This document shows positions 23,701 to 33,100 of a stretch of DNA of 64,000 bases, in pieces. Below the pieces are notes generated by a model. The model ran no database searches, was not told where the DNA came from, and saw only the letters and a list, made by a program, of their open reading frames with translations. Within the stretch, counting starts at the first letter, position 1, and each line of letters opens with the position of its first letter. Source of the DNA: an uncultured Flavobacteriaceae bacterium (lineage in GTDB: Bacteria > Bacteroidota > Bacteroidia > Flavobacteriales > Flavobacteriaceae); the NCBI GenBank assembly GCA_937136455.1, contig CAKZOO010000061.1, forward strand, positions 1 through 64,000. Reading direction: 5' to 3'. The position numbers and the translations under genes were made by a program.

Positions 23701-25047
23701 ATGACTGTGACGAACATTGATAATTCATCGGGGTTGGCTAATGACCTCTACACAGCACTTACAGCCGGGGTTAATTTCCCGGCTGCACCTGATTTTAGTG
23801 CAGACAAATTTACATTTGATCCTGACCCTAACTCGATACTCTATCAAGATATTGACCCTGTAGACCTAGAATCTATTACTAATGGATGTATCGATGGTCC
23901 GGGTGCATTTGATAAGATGATGGCTGCAGTTGATGCCCATCTAGAAAAAGAATTCAAAGGTGGACGTATTACAGGTGCTCAATACTCTGAAGTATATAAA
24001 GGGGTAATGAGCCAAGTCCTGAGTAATGCTACCTCATTTGCTCTGCAGAAAGACCAGTCTAAGTGGGCTGCTATCCAAGCACAGATGCAAGCTCGTACTG
24101 CAGAGATTCAAGCAACCATTGCTTTGATTGAACTGGAACGAGCCAAGTTTGATACAACTAAATCCCTGTTCGATATGAACCTTACTGCTGCACAATATGC
24201 TGCAACCAAGATGGGTATTGCTACTGAAGAAGCTAACCATGATGGTGTGACTATTCAGAATGCTATGCGTACATACGAACTGGAACACCTGCTTCCTGCA
24301 GATCGTGCAATTAAAGAATATGAACGTAGCTCTGTTATGCCATCTACTGTGGCCATGAACCAAGTACAGAGTGATCGTATTCTGCCTGCACAAGCTGCTA
24401 TTAGTGAGTTCCAGAACCGAGAACTTCAGCCTCTGGAAAAAGCTATCCAAGAACTGACATTGAACCGTATTATGGAATCTGAAGCTCAGAAAGCTGAGTT
24501 TGAGGTTGATAACCTTCTACCTCTGAAACTTGCCCAAGAGCAGCATAATACTCAAATCCGTCAACCTCTTGAAAGTGAACTCATTGAGGAACAGATCGAA
24601 GTACAACATGCACAGACACAGGATTTGCGTCGTGATGGTGTTACTCCGGTTAATGGTGTCATTGGTTTGCAGAAAGATAACCTTGATGTAGAAGAACGCA
24701 CCAAGGAATATCAACTTGCCAACTTGGTCCCAAAACAGGTTGAACTGACTAACTACCAAGTAACTCTGACCCGTGAACAGGGTGAGTCTGAACGTGCTAA
24801 GACACTGGATACCCGTTCTGACGCTCAGGCTGTTGTTGGTTCGGTAGGTAAACAAAAAGACCTGTATGATGAGCAAATCCTATCGTTCCGTAAGGATGCT
24901 AAACATAAAGTTGCTAAGATGTATCTGGATGCTTGGATCACTCAGAAAACTCTGGATGAAGGTCTGAATGCTCCGACTCAGTTGACAAACAATGAAATCA
25001 ATGAGGTTATGACAAGCGTCCGTACTTATAACGATATGGGAAGCTAA
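23701..25047 (+). CDS. Internal virion protein (N4 gp54-like), helical
   Basis: A 448-residue protein dominated by long helices rich in Ala, Gln and Glu (residues about 105-400, e.g. QAQMQARTAEIQATIALIEL), with an N-terminal non-helical part. Such rod-like internal proteins belong to the ejection apparatus. In N4, gp54 is a virion protein in this position. No membrane helix or Cys cluster is present. Confidence 0.75.
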   Translation: MTVTNIDNSSGLANDLYTALTAGVNFPAAPDFSADKFTFDPDPNSILYQDIDPVDLESITNGCIDGPGAFDKMMAAVDAHLEKEFKGGRITGAQYSEVYKGVMSQVLSNATSFALQKDQSKWAAIQAQMQARTAEIQATIALIELERAKFDTTKSLFDMNLTAAQYAATKMGIATEEANHDGVTIQNAMRTYELEHLLPADRAIKEYERSSVMPSTVAMNQVQSDRILPAQAAISEFQNRELQPLEKAIQELTLNRIMESEAQKAEFEVDNLLPLKLAQEQHNTQIRQPLESELIEEQIEVQHAQTQDLRRDGVTPVNGVIGLQKDNLDVEERTKEYQLANLVPKQVELTNYQVTLTREQGESERAKTLDTRSDAQAVVGSVGKQKDLYDEQILSFRKDAKHKVAKMYLDAWITQKTLDEGLNAPTQLTNNEINEVMTSVRTYNDMGS

Positions 25048-25050
25048 AAC

Positions 25051-27702
25051 ATGGGTCTCTTTTCTGGCAGTAAGAAGATATTCGTATCTTCTACTGCATA
25101 TAATTTGGCTGGTCCTGAAAAGGATCGGCCTAACTATTTGAAGTCTACTCTGTTCAATACGATCATGAGTGACCTCCCTTCTACCGCTGATGGTATTCGG
25201 GAGTCTTACTTTAATGGTCCGGGTATGGTTCAGAGACACTATTTTAACTGGGCTAAACGTAATGACCTAAAAGGTTTTCCTACAGCTAAGATATTCAATA
25301 ACTCTGCTATAGACGGAACTGAGGTACAACCATTTATTCCCTCTGGTGGGGCTACAGTGGTTATGCAACGGTCTTATGTATCTATTGCTGACCCTGATCC
25401 ATTCATTCGTCGTTGGTTAGCTCAGAATGCTCCTGAGACATATGCTACGGATTGGATTGGTGACTATGATCCCAATACCAAAACCTTCAGTGTGCAAGGT
25501 GGTGGTGGACAATATCATTCATTTACTGACTCTGAGTATAATTCCAAGAGTACATATATCATTGGAGAATACTACCGTATCCGTGATGACTCTGAAGGAC
25601 CGGATCAACCCAATGGTCCCGATCAGGGAACATGGACAGGTAATTTCCCTAGTGACATCGAAAATGCTACTATCATTACAGATAACCTTGTTATTGATAA
25701 TGATACTACAGATGTAGATGGTTCAGTTCAGGTACGTAGTGGTACTCAAGTACGCCAATGGCAACGCATTGATAGTACTAATGGTGCTGAACTGTATGGA
25801 ACCAAGATTACCTATAATATTAGTTATGAAGACTCCATTGAAACTAATGGTGCTAGTCAGACATTCCTTTCTAAGAAGGCTGTGGTGACTACTACAACTA
25901 ATTCGATAATCTCTAACCAATTAGAAAATGGGATTGAGACTTTCATTTATGAGGTTGGTTCAGGTAACCCTACCTTAGATGCTCTGTATAATAATAACCC
26001 ATATGATGCAGAGTCTGACTTCTATCCTATTCTTCCTCTACGTATTGATAACCATTCAATTCGTCATCCGGGATACGCTCCTACTTTCTATGAAGAAACC
26101 AAACGGGCATGGAGACGTTTGTCTGATGGTAAAAATATCGATGAGATATTGGATGAAGTAGAAGATAATGCTGACATTGATGATATTGATTACGCATACG
26201 TACAGATGGGTTGTGCTCTAAATACTAAAGAAGCCACAGCCCTTCGGTATATCTACGAATTCTTTGATTCTATGCGTAATATGCAGAATTCAAATGATTC
26301 TGCTATTTCAGATTTTCAGTCTGATCTGGCTACCTATAACTCTGAACTCATTGCCTATACTGACTGGTTAAGTCTTGTAGGTAATGCTCAGAGCAATTCT
26401 GATTGGGAGAATATTCCTCCTAAACCACCTGTACCAAATCTAAAGATGCCTCCGAGTACGACTATTCAATTAACTACTAATCAGATTAGAAATGCTTCTG
26501 ATCCTGATGAGAATGGTTTTGATTTCCGTACTTCTTGGGTTCACATTCAGAATAATGGTAATAAAACTGGTTCTCATACAATTGAAGATACCCTTACCGG
26601 TAAAACTCGTTTAGCTAAGAAAGGTGATGGTCAGATTATCACTGGCACACCTATTACTTGGAAACGTCTAGACGGTGCTGATTATAAATCTGCTGCTGTA
26701 TCCTATGCTATGATGGAAGAAGTAGATGAGCAAATGGACGTGACCCATATCCGTTATTGGTATGAGGATAACCGATACTATGAACTAACAGTTTATGGGT
26801 TGGTTCATGAGAACTTTGTCTATGGTGGTAAGTCTGTGAGAATTACTGCTGATTGGGCAATCAATGGTCGTCCTCAAGATGGAGACACTGACGCTGATCC
26901 CGATATTGGCAATGGTTTTATCATTCCTTTGAATTACCCAATTCTTAAGGGAATGACGATTGTGGAATATACTCAAATTGCCACTGCCAATATGCATATC
27001 GTCTTTAACTCATATGAGGTTGTTAAGAAGAAGTGGTATGAGAACTTCTTGGTTATCATCATTATCATGGTGGTGGTTATTGCTGTGGCTGCATTCGTGG
27101 CACCGGGACTCTTTGCGAGTTCTGGTGGGTTCTTAGGAGGGAACGCGGCTGTAGGGGCCTCATTAGGCTTGTCAGGTGCTGCAGCCGTTGCTGCTGGTGC
27201 TGTGGCTAATTACCTTGCTGCTGTGGTTATTTCACAGGTTGTTGGTGCTATTGCTACTGCTGTCTTTGGTGAGAAGTGGGGTGCAGTTATTGCTGCTGTA
27301 GCCATGTTCGCTGCTGGTGGTGGATTCTCTGGTGGTTTCAGCCTTGGTAATATCCTGAAGCTTGGTAACGTTCTTGCTAACGCTGCTGGTGGATATTTGC
27401 AGGGTGAGATTGCTGAAGACTTCGAAGACCTACAAGATGAAGCTAAACGTTACGAAGCAGAAATGAGGCGAATTCAAGAGCTAATCGATGGTTTGGGTGG
27501 AAACGATTTGAATTTCGATCCACTTTCTCTTACAAACACAGCATATGGCAATGACTCAGAACGTAACGGTAGTGGTCTTCTACCCGAAACCATGGATGAG
27601 TTTATCCAACGTACTCTTATGGTCATGTCTGATGTTATCGAAATCTCACATGGCATGATCGAAAACTACGTTGATGTTCAACTAACACTACCGGAAAATT
27701 AA
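25051..27702 (+). CDS. Large virion protein with extended hydrophobic segment (883 aa; N4 gp53-like position)
   Basis: Residues about 1-640 are soluble, Asn/Asp/Thr-rich and beta-heavy. Residues about 663-766 are a long Gly/Ala/Val/Ile hydrophobic stretch beginning FLVIIIIMVVVIAVAAFVA, enough for three or more membrane helices. A helical charged region and an acidic tail follow. A virion protein with such a segment may insert into the host envelope during ejection as part of the DNA channel. That is inference. It starts 3 bp after the gp54-like stop. Confidence 0.7.
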   Translation: MGLFSGSKKIFVSSTAYNLAGPEKDRPNYLKSTLFNTIMSDLPSTADGIRESYFNGPGMVQRHYFNWAKRNDLKGFPTAKIFNNSAIDGTEVQPFIPSGGATVVMQRSYVSIADPDPFIRRWLAQNAPETYATDWIGDYDPNTKTFSVQGGGGQYHSFTDSEYNSKSTYIIGEYYRIRDDSEGPDQPNGPDQGTWTGNFPSDIENATIITDNLVIDNDTTDVDGSVQVRSGTQVRQWQRIDSTNGAELYGTKITYNISYEDSIETNGASQTFLSKKAVVTTTTNSIISNQLENGIETFIYEVGSGNPTLDALYNNNPYDAESDFYPILPLRIDNHSIRHPGYAPTFYEETKRAWRRLSDGKNIDEILDEVEDNADIDDIDYAYVQMGCALNTKEATALRYIYEFFDSMRNMQNSNDSAISDFQSDLATYNSELIAYTDWLSLVGNAQSNSDWENIPPKPPVPNLKMPPSTTIQLTTNQIRNASDPDENGFDFRTSWVHIQNNGNKTGSHTIEDTLTGKTRLAKKGDGQIITGTPITWKRLDGADYKSAAVSYAMMEEVDEQMDVTHIRYWYEDNRYYELTVYGLVHENFVYGGKSVRITADWAINGRPQDGDTDADPDIGNGFIIPLNYPILKGMTIVEYTQIATANMHIVFNSYEVVKKKWYENFLVIIIIMVVVIAVAAFVAPGLFASSGGFLGGNAAVGASLGLSGAAAVAAGAVANYLAAVVISQVVGAIATAVFGEKWGAVIAAVAMFAAGGGFSGGFSLGNILKLGNVLANAAGGYLQGEIAEDFEDLQDEAKRYEAEMRRIQELIDGLGGNDLNFDPLSLTNTAYGNDSERNGSGLLPETMDEFIQRTLMVMSDVIEISHGMIENYVDVQLTLPEN

Positions 27703-27713
27703 GGAGATAGCTC

Positions 27714-28142
27714 ATGTTCGGATGGTTTAATGGCGGAAGCACTGGTCCTTCTGCTGACACTTTCAATCAAGTACAGGCTGCAGTTGGTAATGATTCTGCA
27801 GCTACTGCTGTACCCGGTCAGGGGGGTTTTGCTCCTGTAGGCGGTGTAGGTGTACCGGGTGCTACTGGTGGTCAAGGTGGGTTCTTTGGACCTAACTTTG
27901 CCAACAATGCAGGTATGGTACTATCTGGTGTTCAGGCTCTTGGTTCTCTATGGAACTCGTATCAGGCTAATAAACTAGCTAAAGAGCAGGTTGGACTACA
28001 ACGAGAAGCTTTTCAAACCAACTTGGCAAACCAAAAACAGACTTATAACACTGCTTTGGAAGATCGTATTCGTTCACGCTACAATACTGAGGGTCGTTCC
28101 TCGGGTGAAGCGGATCAATACATCAATGAGCACAAGCTTTAA
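27714..28142 (+). CDS. Small virion protein (142 aa; N4 gp52-like position)
   Basis: A strong AAGGAGA site precedes the ATG. The N-terminal 60 residues are Gly/Ala/Pro-rich (GVGVPGATGGQGGFFGP); the rest is helical (LAKEQVGLQREAFQTNLAN). It lies between the two large ejection-protein genes in the place of N4 gp52, a small virion protein. Confidence 0.7.
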   Translation: MFGWFNGGSTGPSADTFNQVQAAVGNDSAATAVPGQGGFAPVGGVGVPGATGGQGGFFGPNFANNAGMVLSGVQALGSLWNSYQANKLAKEQVGLQREAFQTNLANQKQTYNTALEDRIRSRYNTEGRSSGEADQYINEHKL

Positions 28143-28153
28143 GGATAAATAAT

Positions 28154-30067
28154 ATGGCTGATCCTCGTCTACGCTGGACACAAGTAAATGCCCCTAGCTT
28201 TGCAGGGGCTGCTGCTTTGCTGTCTCAAGCTAACAACTCCTTTACCAATGGTATTGGGGCTGCTCAGGATATTCTGAGTAAATATAATACAGGCCAACAA
28301 GAGAAAGAGGATGCTGCCCTTATCGCTGATCTTGCTGGTTTGAAATACGAAGATGACTTCGGTGCATTTGTTGATGGTGGTGGTTTGAATAACCGTAACA
28401 TCTCAGATGCTCTCCGGGGTGAAGTTCTTTCTATGCGTAGCAATCTGCTGGCAAATGACAGTACACGTGCAGGTACAGAAGCTACCCGTGCTTCTACTTC
28501 TCGTGCTAATGCTGCTGAATCTCGTACACAGTTTGACTTTGAAGATCGTGTAGCACGTCAACGTGCGGAACGTAGTGCTGCTTCTAATATTCTGGCTGCT
28601 CAAGGTGGAGCCACACTTAACAATCATGACTTTGATGGAGTTAACGGTGGTGGTGCCTTACAGAATTATTTGAATAATACCATTCAATCAGAATCAAGCG
28701 GCAACCCTAATGCTAAGAACCCTAATTCTACTGCTACGGGTTTGGCTCAGTTTACTGAGGGCACTTGGGCTGAAATGATGCGTAAACACCCTGAACTAGG
28801 TCTTACTGCTGATGGTCGTACCGATCCTAATCAGTCTATTCGTGCTCTAGAACAGTTTACCCGTAACAACATGGCAAGCCTTCAACGTGCAGGTATTCCT
28901 GTCACTGAGGGTACTCTGTATGCTGCTCACTTCTTGGGTGCAGGAGGGGCTAATAGAGTATTTAGTCAGTCAGGTATCGATGGTGATTTGATTAAAAACC
29001 ATGTTGATCCTGATAGTTATGCTGCCAATAAGAACGTACTAGAAGGTATGACTGTTGGTGAGTTTAAGCAGTGGGCTTCTCGTAAAGGTGGGGGTGGTAA
29101 TGTTCCTACCCAAGCGTCAGTTCAACGTGATTTGGCTAACTCTGGTCTGTTTACTGCTTCTGAAATCCTTGCACAAACTCAAGGTATTGCAGATGCTAAC
29201 AAGGCAACAGATGATACGATTGTAGCAGAAACTCATGATTCACTTGTTCTGGATGCTCTTCAGAATAATACAACTACGGATGCTGCTATTCAGGATGGTT
29301 TGGCAAACACTACTGAACTTCCTGCTTCTGAACGTCTTAAGATTGCTCAACAGATTCAAGCCACAGGAACCACAGATGCAGGACAATCCATTCTTGCACC
29401 TAACGGTGGTCCTCTCCAACCAGAGATTGAAGCCTCTGTTGCTCTGGCAAATGCTGCTGTGGATACGGCTAATAGCTCAACACCACAAGGACAGTTGCTG
29501 ACAGATGCTAACCGTTATCGTGATAGTGGTGATCCAATTGCTTCGTTGGCTAGTGATTTGGAACTAGATACTAATGCTCAGAATGATGCTCCATGGTTTG
29601 GTCAAGATAGTGTATTTGACCGCAATAAACTCAATAATATCATTCGTGAGATTGCCAGTGAAAGTAACGTTGATCTTGCAACTGCAGCGGCTGCTGCCCG
29701 TGCAGGATTTGTTCGTGATCCTTGGTTCAAAAATACTCTTCGTAAAAGGTTCCCCAAAGAAGAAATTAAAGAACGTATTAAGACTGATTTGGATCAGGCA
29801 AAGGTACAGAACTATCGTGAAAGCCGTGCTTCTCAGGAAGTATTCCGTCAACGTCAGGCTGCTGTACTTTCTCGTATGCAACAGATTCAGTCTAAGATGA
29901 ATAAGTCTGGTGCAGATAGGAATGCTTTGTCTAATGAACTGGCAGCTTTGACTTTGGAACTTGGACAACTACAGGCACAGAATAAACCAAGCGACCGAGT
30001 AAACTCGGCAGAACCGCAGAGTCCTAGAGATATCTTTGAAGAAGTTGTAGGGGCTGCTGCTCCTTAA
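28154..30067 (+). CDS. Internal virion protein with lytic transglycosylase domain (N4 gp51-like position)
   Basis: A 637-residue protein. Residues about 170-290 are a soluble-lytic-transglycosylase (SLT) domain. The catalytic Glu is Glu180 (IQSESSGNPNA), followed by the GLAQFTEGTW motif and YAAHFLGAGGA, all characteristic of the family. It would open a local hole in peptidoglycan during DNA entry. The remainder is helical, Ala/Gln-rich, as in podophage internal core proteins. AAGGAT precedes the ATG at 28154. It is directly followed by the vRNAP leader hairpin. Confidence 0.85.
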   Translation: MADPRLRWTQVNAPSFAGAAALLSQANNSFTNGIGAAQDILSKYNTGQQEKEDAALIADLAGLKYEDDFGAFVDGGGLNNRNISDALRGEVLSMRSNLLANDSTRAGTEATRASTSRANAAESRTQFDFEDRVARQRAERSAASNILAAQGGATLNNHDFDGVNGGGALQNYLNNTIQSESSGNPNAKNPNSTATGLAQFTEGTWAEMMRKHPELGLTADGRTDPNQSIRALEQFTRNNMASLQRAGIPVTEGTLYAAHFLGAGGANRVFSQSGIDGDLIKNHVDPDSYAANKNVLEGMTVGEFKQWASRKGGGGNVPTQASVQRDLANSGLFTASEILAQTQGIADANKATDDTIVAETHDSLVLDALQNNTTTDAAIQDGLANTTELPASERLKIAQQIQATGTTDAGQSILAPNGGPLQPEIEASVALANAAVDTANSSTPQGQLLTDANRYRDSGDPIASLASDLELDTNAQNDAPWFGQDSVFDRNKLNNIIREIASESNVDLATAAAAARAGFVRDPWFKNTLRKRFPKEEIKERIKTDLDQAKVQNYRESRASQEVFRQRQAAVLSRMQQIQSKMNKSGADRNALSNELAALTLELGQLQAQNKPSDRVNSAEPQSPRDIFEEVVGAAAP

Positions 30068-30098
30068 CTCTAGACACCCTCTAGTTTCTATGCAAATA

Positions 30099-30127
30099 GT
30101 CCTAGCAGTGAAACATACTGCTAGGAC
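30099..30127 (+). promoter_or_regulatory. Perfect 11-bp hairpin in front of the vRNAP gene
   Basis: GTCCTAGCAGT-GAAACAT-ACTGCTAGGAC: 11 uninterrupted pairs with a 7-nt loop. The only Shine-Dalgarno-like bases of the vRNAP gene (AGGAC, 30123-30127) are in the 3' arm, 8 nt before the ATG at 30136. No T-run follows. It could mask the ribosome-binding site, keeping vRNAP at few copies per virion. Confidence 0.6.
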
Positions 30128-30135
30128 ATCATCCC

Positions 30136-33100
30136 ATGGCTGACACACCCAATTCGAATGACATTCTCCGTGACGTTCTTCAAAACCCTGATGCACTTGA
30201 TCGCATTGCTGTTTCGAAAGAACGTGGAAACCAACTCACCGAACAGGATGGAGTTGCGAAAGACTTAACGGAGTTGAGCTATGGTGAACTTCTTTTCAAG
30301 TATGGTCCTGAAGTTGCGAATAATCGCTTTCGAATCCAAGACAGCTATTCTGATATTGGGCGTATACGTCGAGCAGAGCGTGAGGGTGGTGACGTTCTGG
30401 ACGATACTGCTCTATCTATTGCTGGTGGATTCACTAATCTGGCTGGCAATACGGTTGGTGTCGCTGCTGGATACGGACTGGGAGAGCTATTTCTTGACGA
30501 TGGTCGTCTTGGGGCTGTGGCTACTACTAGGTTCACAGGTGACGTAGTTGAGGATATCAAATCTGGTCAAACCACTCAGCTAAAAGAACGTCAACGCCTC
30601 CAAGCTATTGAAGGAGAGTTGGATGCTGCAGACTCAGAACAACAATTTAAAGATGAAATTGAAGCTGGCCGTGATCCATTTGCTGCAGCCCTCTCTAGGG
30701 TTGGTCGTGATGCTCTTAATACTGCTGGTCGTATCACCAACGATGCTGCTGTTACTGGTGATCTTGTGGCCGAATCCTTCGGTAGTTTGGGTCCATCATC
30801 TGCTCTGGCTGGCATTGGTGGTAAAGTTCTTGCTGGAACTGTATCAAGGGTTACAGCAAATCAGACTGCAGCTAGAGTAGCTCAGTACACAGGTACTACT
30901 GTTGCTATTGGTGCATCCGAAGCAAGTGGTGCTTATACCGATGCTGTAGATCGTGTAATGCAACTGAACATTGAGCAACTGAATAACTCTGCTCTGTTCC
31001 GTCATATGGTTTCGGAAGGTATGTCACCTGCAGAGGCTCAGATTCAATTGGCTGGTTTGACAGGCGAAACTGCATTCACAAACCAACTTCCTGCATCCAT
31101 GGCTCTTGGTATGCTTACCTCTCGCTTTGAAGCTGCTCCAATTGGTTCTTTCCGTGGTGCAGGTATGATGAATGCTCTGAAGCAAGTATCCCTGCAAGGT
31201 GTTGAAGAAGCTGGACAAGGTGCAACTGCTACTATCTCTACCAATGCTGCATTGAATGAAGTAGCTGATCAAGATATTGCTCTTAGCGAGGGTGTAGGTG
31301 AATCTGCTGCATCTGGCTTTATTGGTGGTATTGGACAGGCTGGTGCATCCGGTGGTGTTGCTGCAGCACAAACTATTGCTGATGTTACATCTGCTGTGGC
31401 TCCGGTAGCTGCAGAGGCTGCTGTAGACGGTGCTAAGGCTACCACACAGGCTGTTAAGGATCGTGCAACAAATACTGACCGTCAGTCCATTAACCGTCTG
31501 AAACAACTGTCTGAAGGCTCCATTGCTTCTGCTGTTCAAGAAGAAGTAGAAGCTGATGATATCTCTGATGGTTTGTTGGCTATTCAAGAGATTGCTAACG
31601 AATCAGGTGACCCTGTTGTACAGGCTGGACAGATTCAGGTACTCTCTCAGAAATTCGATGAGCTTCCTCCTCGTACTAAAGAGTTTGTTCGTCGTATGCT
31701 TGACACGAAAGAGGTACAAGATGTTCTCGAAAAAGCAGCGAACACAGATCAAAACCAACAGGAAGCACCAGCGGAAATTACGCAAGATACCGTCAAAACT
31801 ACCGTTGGTATCGCAAAAACAAACCCGGCTAACGTCAACCCGGAAGTGGTTAACAAGATACTTGAACAGGACACCACTCCTGTATCTGAGTCTGATCTAC
31901 CTATTCTCCGTGGTGCTGCAAGGATTGCTAAAGCGGTAAATGATCGTACCTCTAAACAGGTAGAAATCACTCGTGATAACAATATTGGTTTGAAAAAACA
32001 GGGTCGTCCTGAGAAACCAGCTAATAGCACTAGAACTGCTTCCCGTTCTATTCGTGTACAAGGTTACACCGATAGTAATGGTAACGATCTGCGTTCTATT
32101 AACGATTTTGGTTCGGATATTATGCAAGCTGCTCAGGGTGGTGTTGATCCTAAAACAGGTCGTAAACAAGACCCTGCTGCATTGATGGCTCAGTTTGGTT
32201 TGTTGGTTGAACACCTGAACAATAAAGTATCTGCTCTGAACCAATCCTTTGATAGCAACAACGATAAAGGTAATGGTAAGTCCATTCCTTTCCGTTCTAT
32301 TTATCAAGGTGTTACGATGAAGAACCCCGGTGAACAGGGTTCTGCACGTCCTGTTGCATATCACCGTTCTAACCCGAACTCTGCTGCATTTGCTCGTGAA
32401 GTAGCTGCAGACCGTGATGCTGCAATCGAAACCTATAATGCTCTGAAAGAGATGTTCCCTGATCAACTGGGTGAAGTACAAGACTTCGTTGTAGAACCTC
32501 TCCGTGAGGATAAAGGTGGTTACATTGATGTAGAGTCTCTCCGTGCAGAGATTGCTGCTCAGGAAGCTGCTGAATTGGCCTCTGTTGAAGCTCAACAGGG
32601 TGAACGTAGACTGCGTAAGGATGCAGTACTGAAAGCCTCTGAGTCTCTTATTGATGATGAGAGCGAGGCCCCCGGACAAGCTGATGCAGTTGTTGAGGCC
32701 CAAGCCGAGACAACGGAAGAAGCAACGAGCGAAGTAACAGAAGATACTCAAGATGACACAAACGATACAGGAACGGTCGAAGCAGATGAAGTAAATGTTG
32801 ATGCTGATCCAAATGATTTTGATCCTTTTTCAGAGGATGAAATTAAAAAAATTGAAGAAAAAGAAAATCAAGAATCCCAAGAACGTGCTGAAAAAACAGG
32901 ATCAGCAGTTTGGCATGGGGTAAGTGTTTATAAAGATTTTTATGGGCTTAACGCTGGAGATCGTCCTAATATTTCAAGACAGATAGACCCTAATCACTTC
33001 TTTTTCTCTTACATTACTACAACTGGTTTAGAGGTTGCAGGACATTTTACATGGAAAAATAATGTAATTACTGATCTTGCAATTGCGTCTGAGGAAGGGC

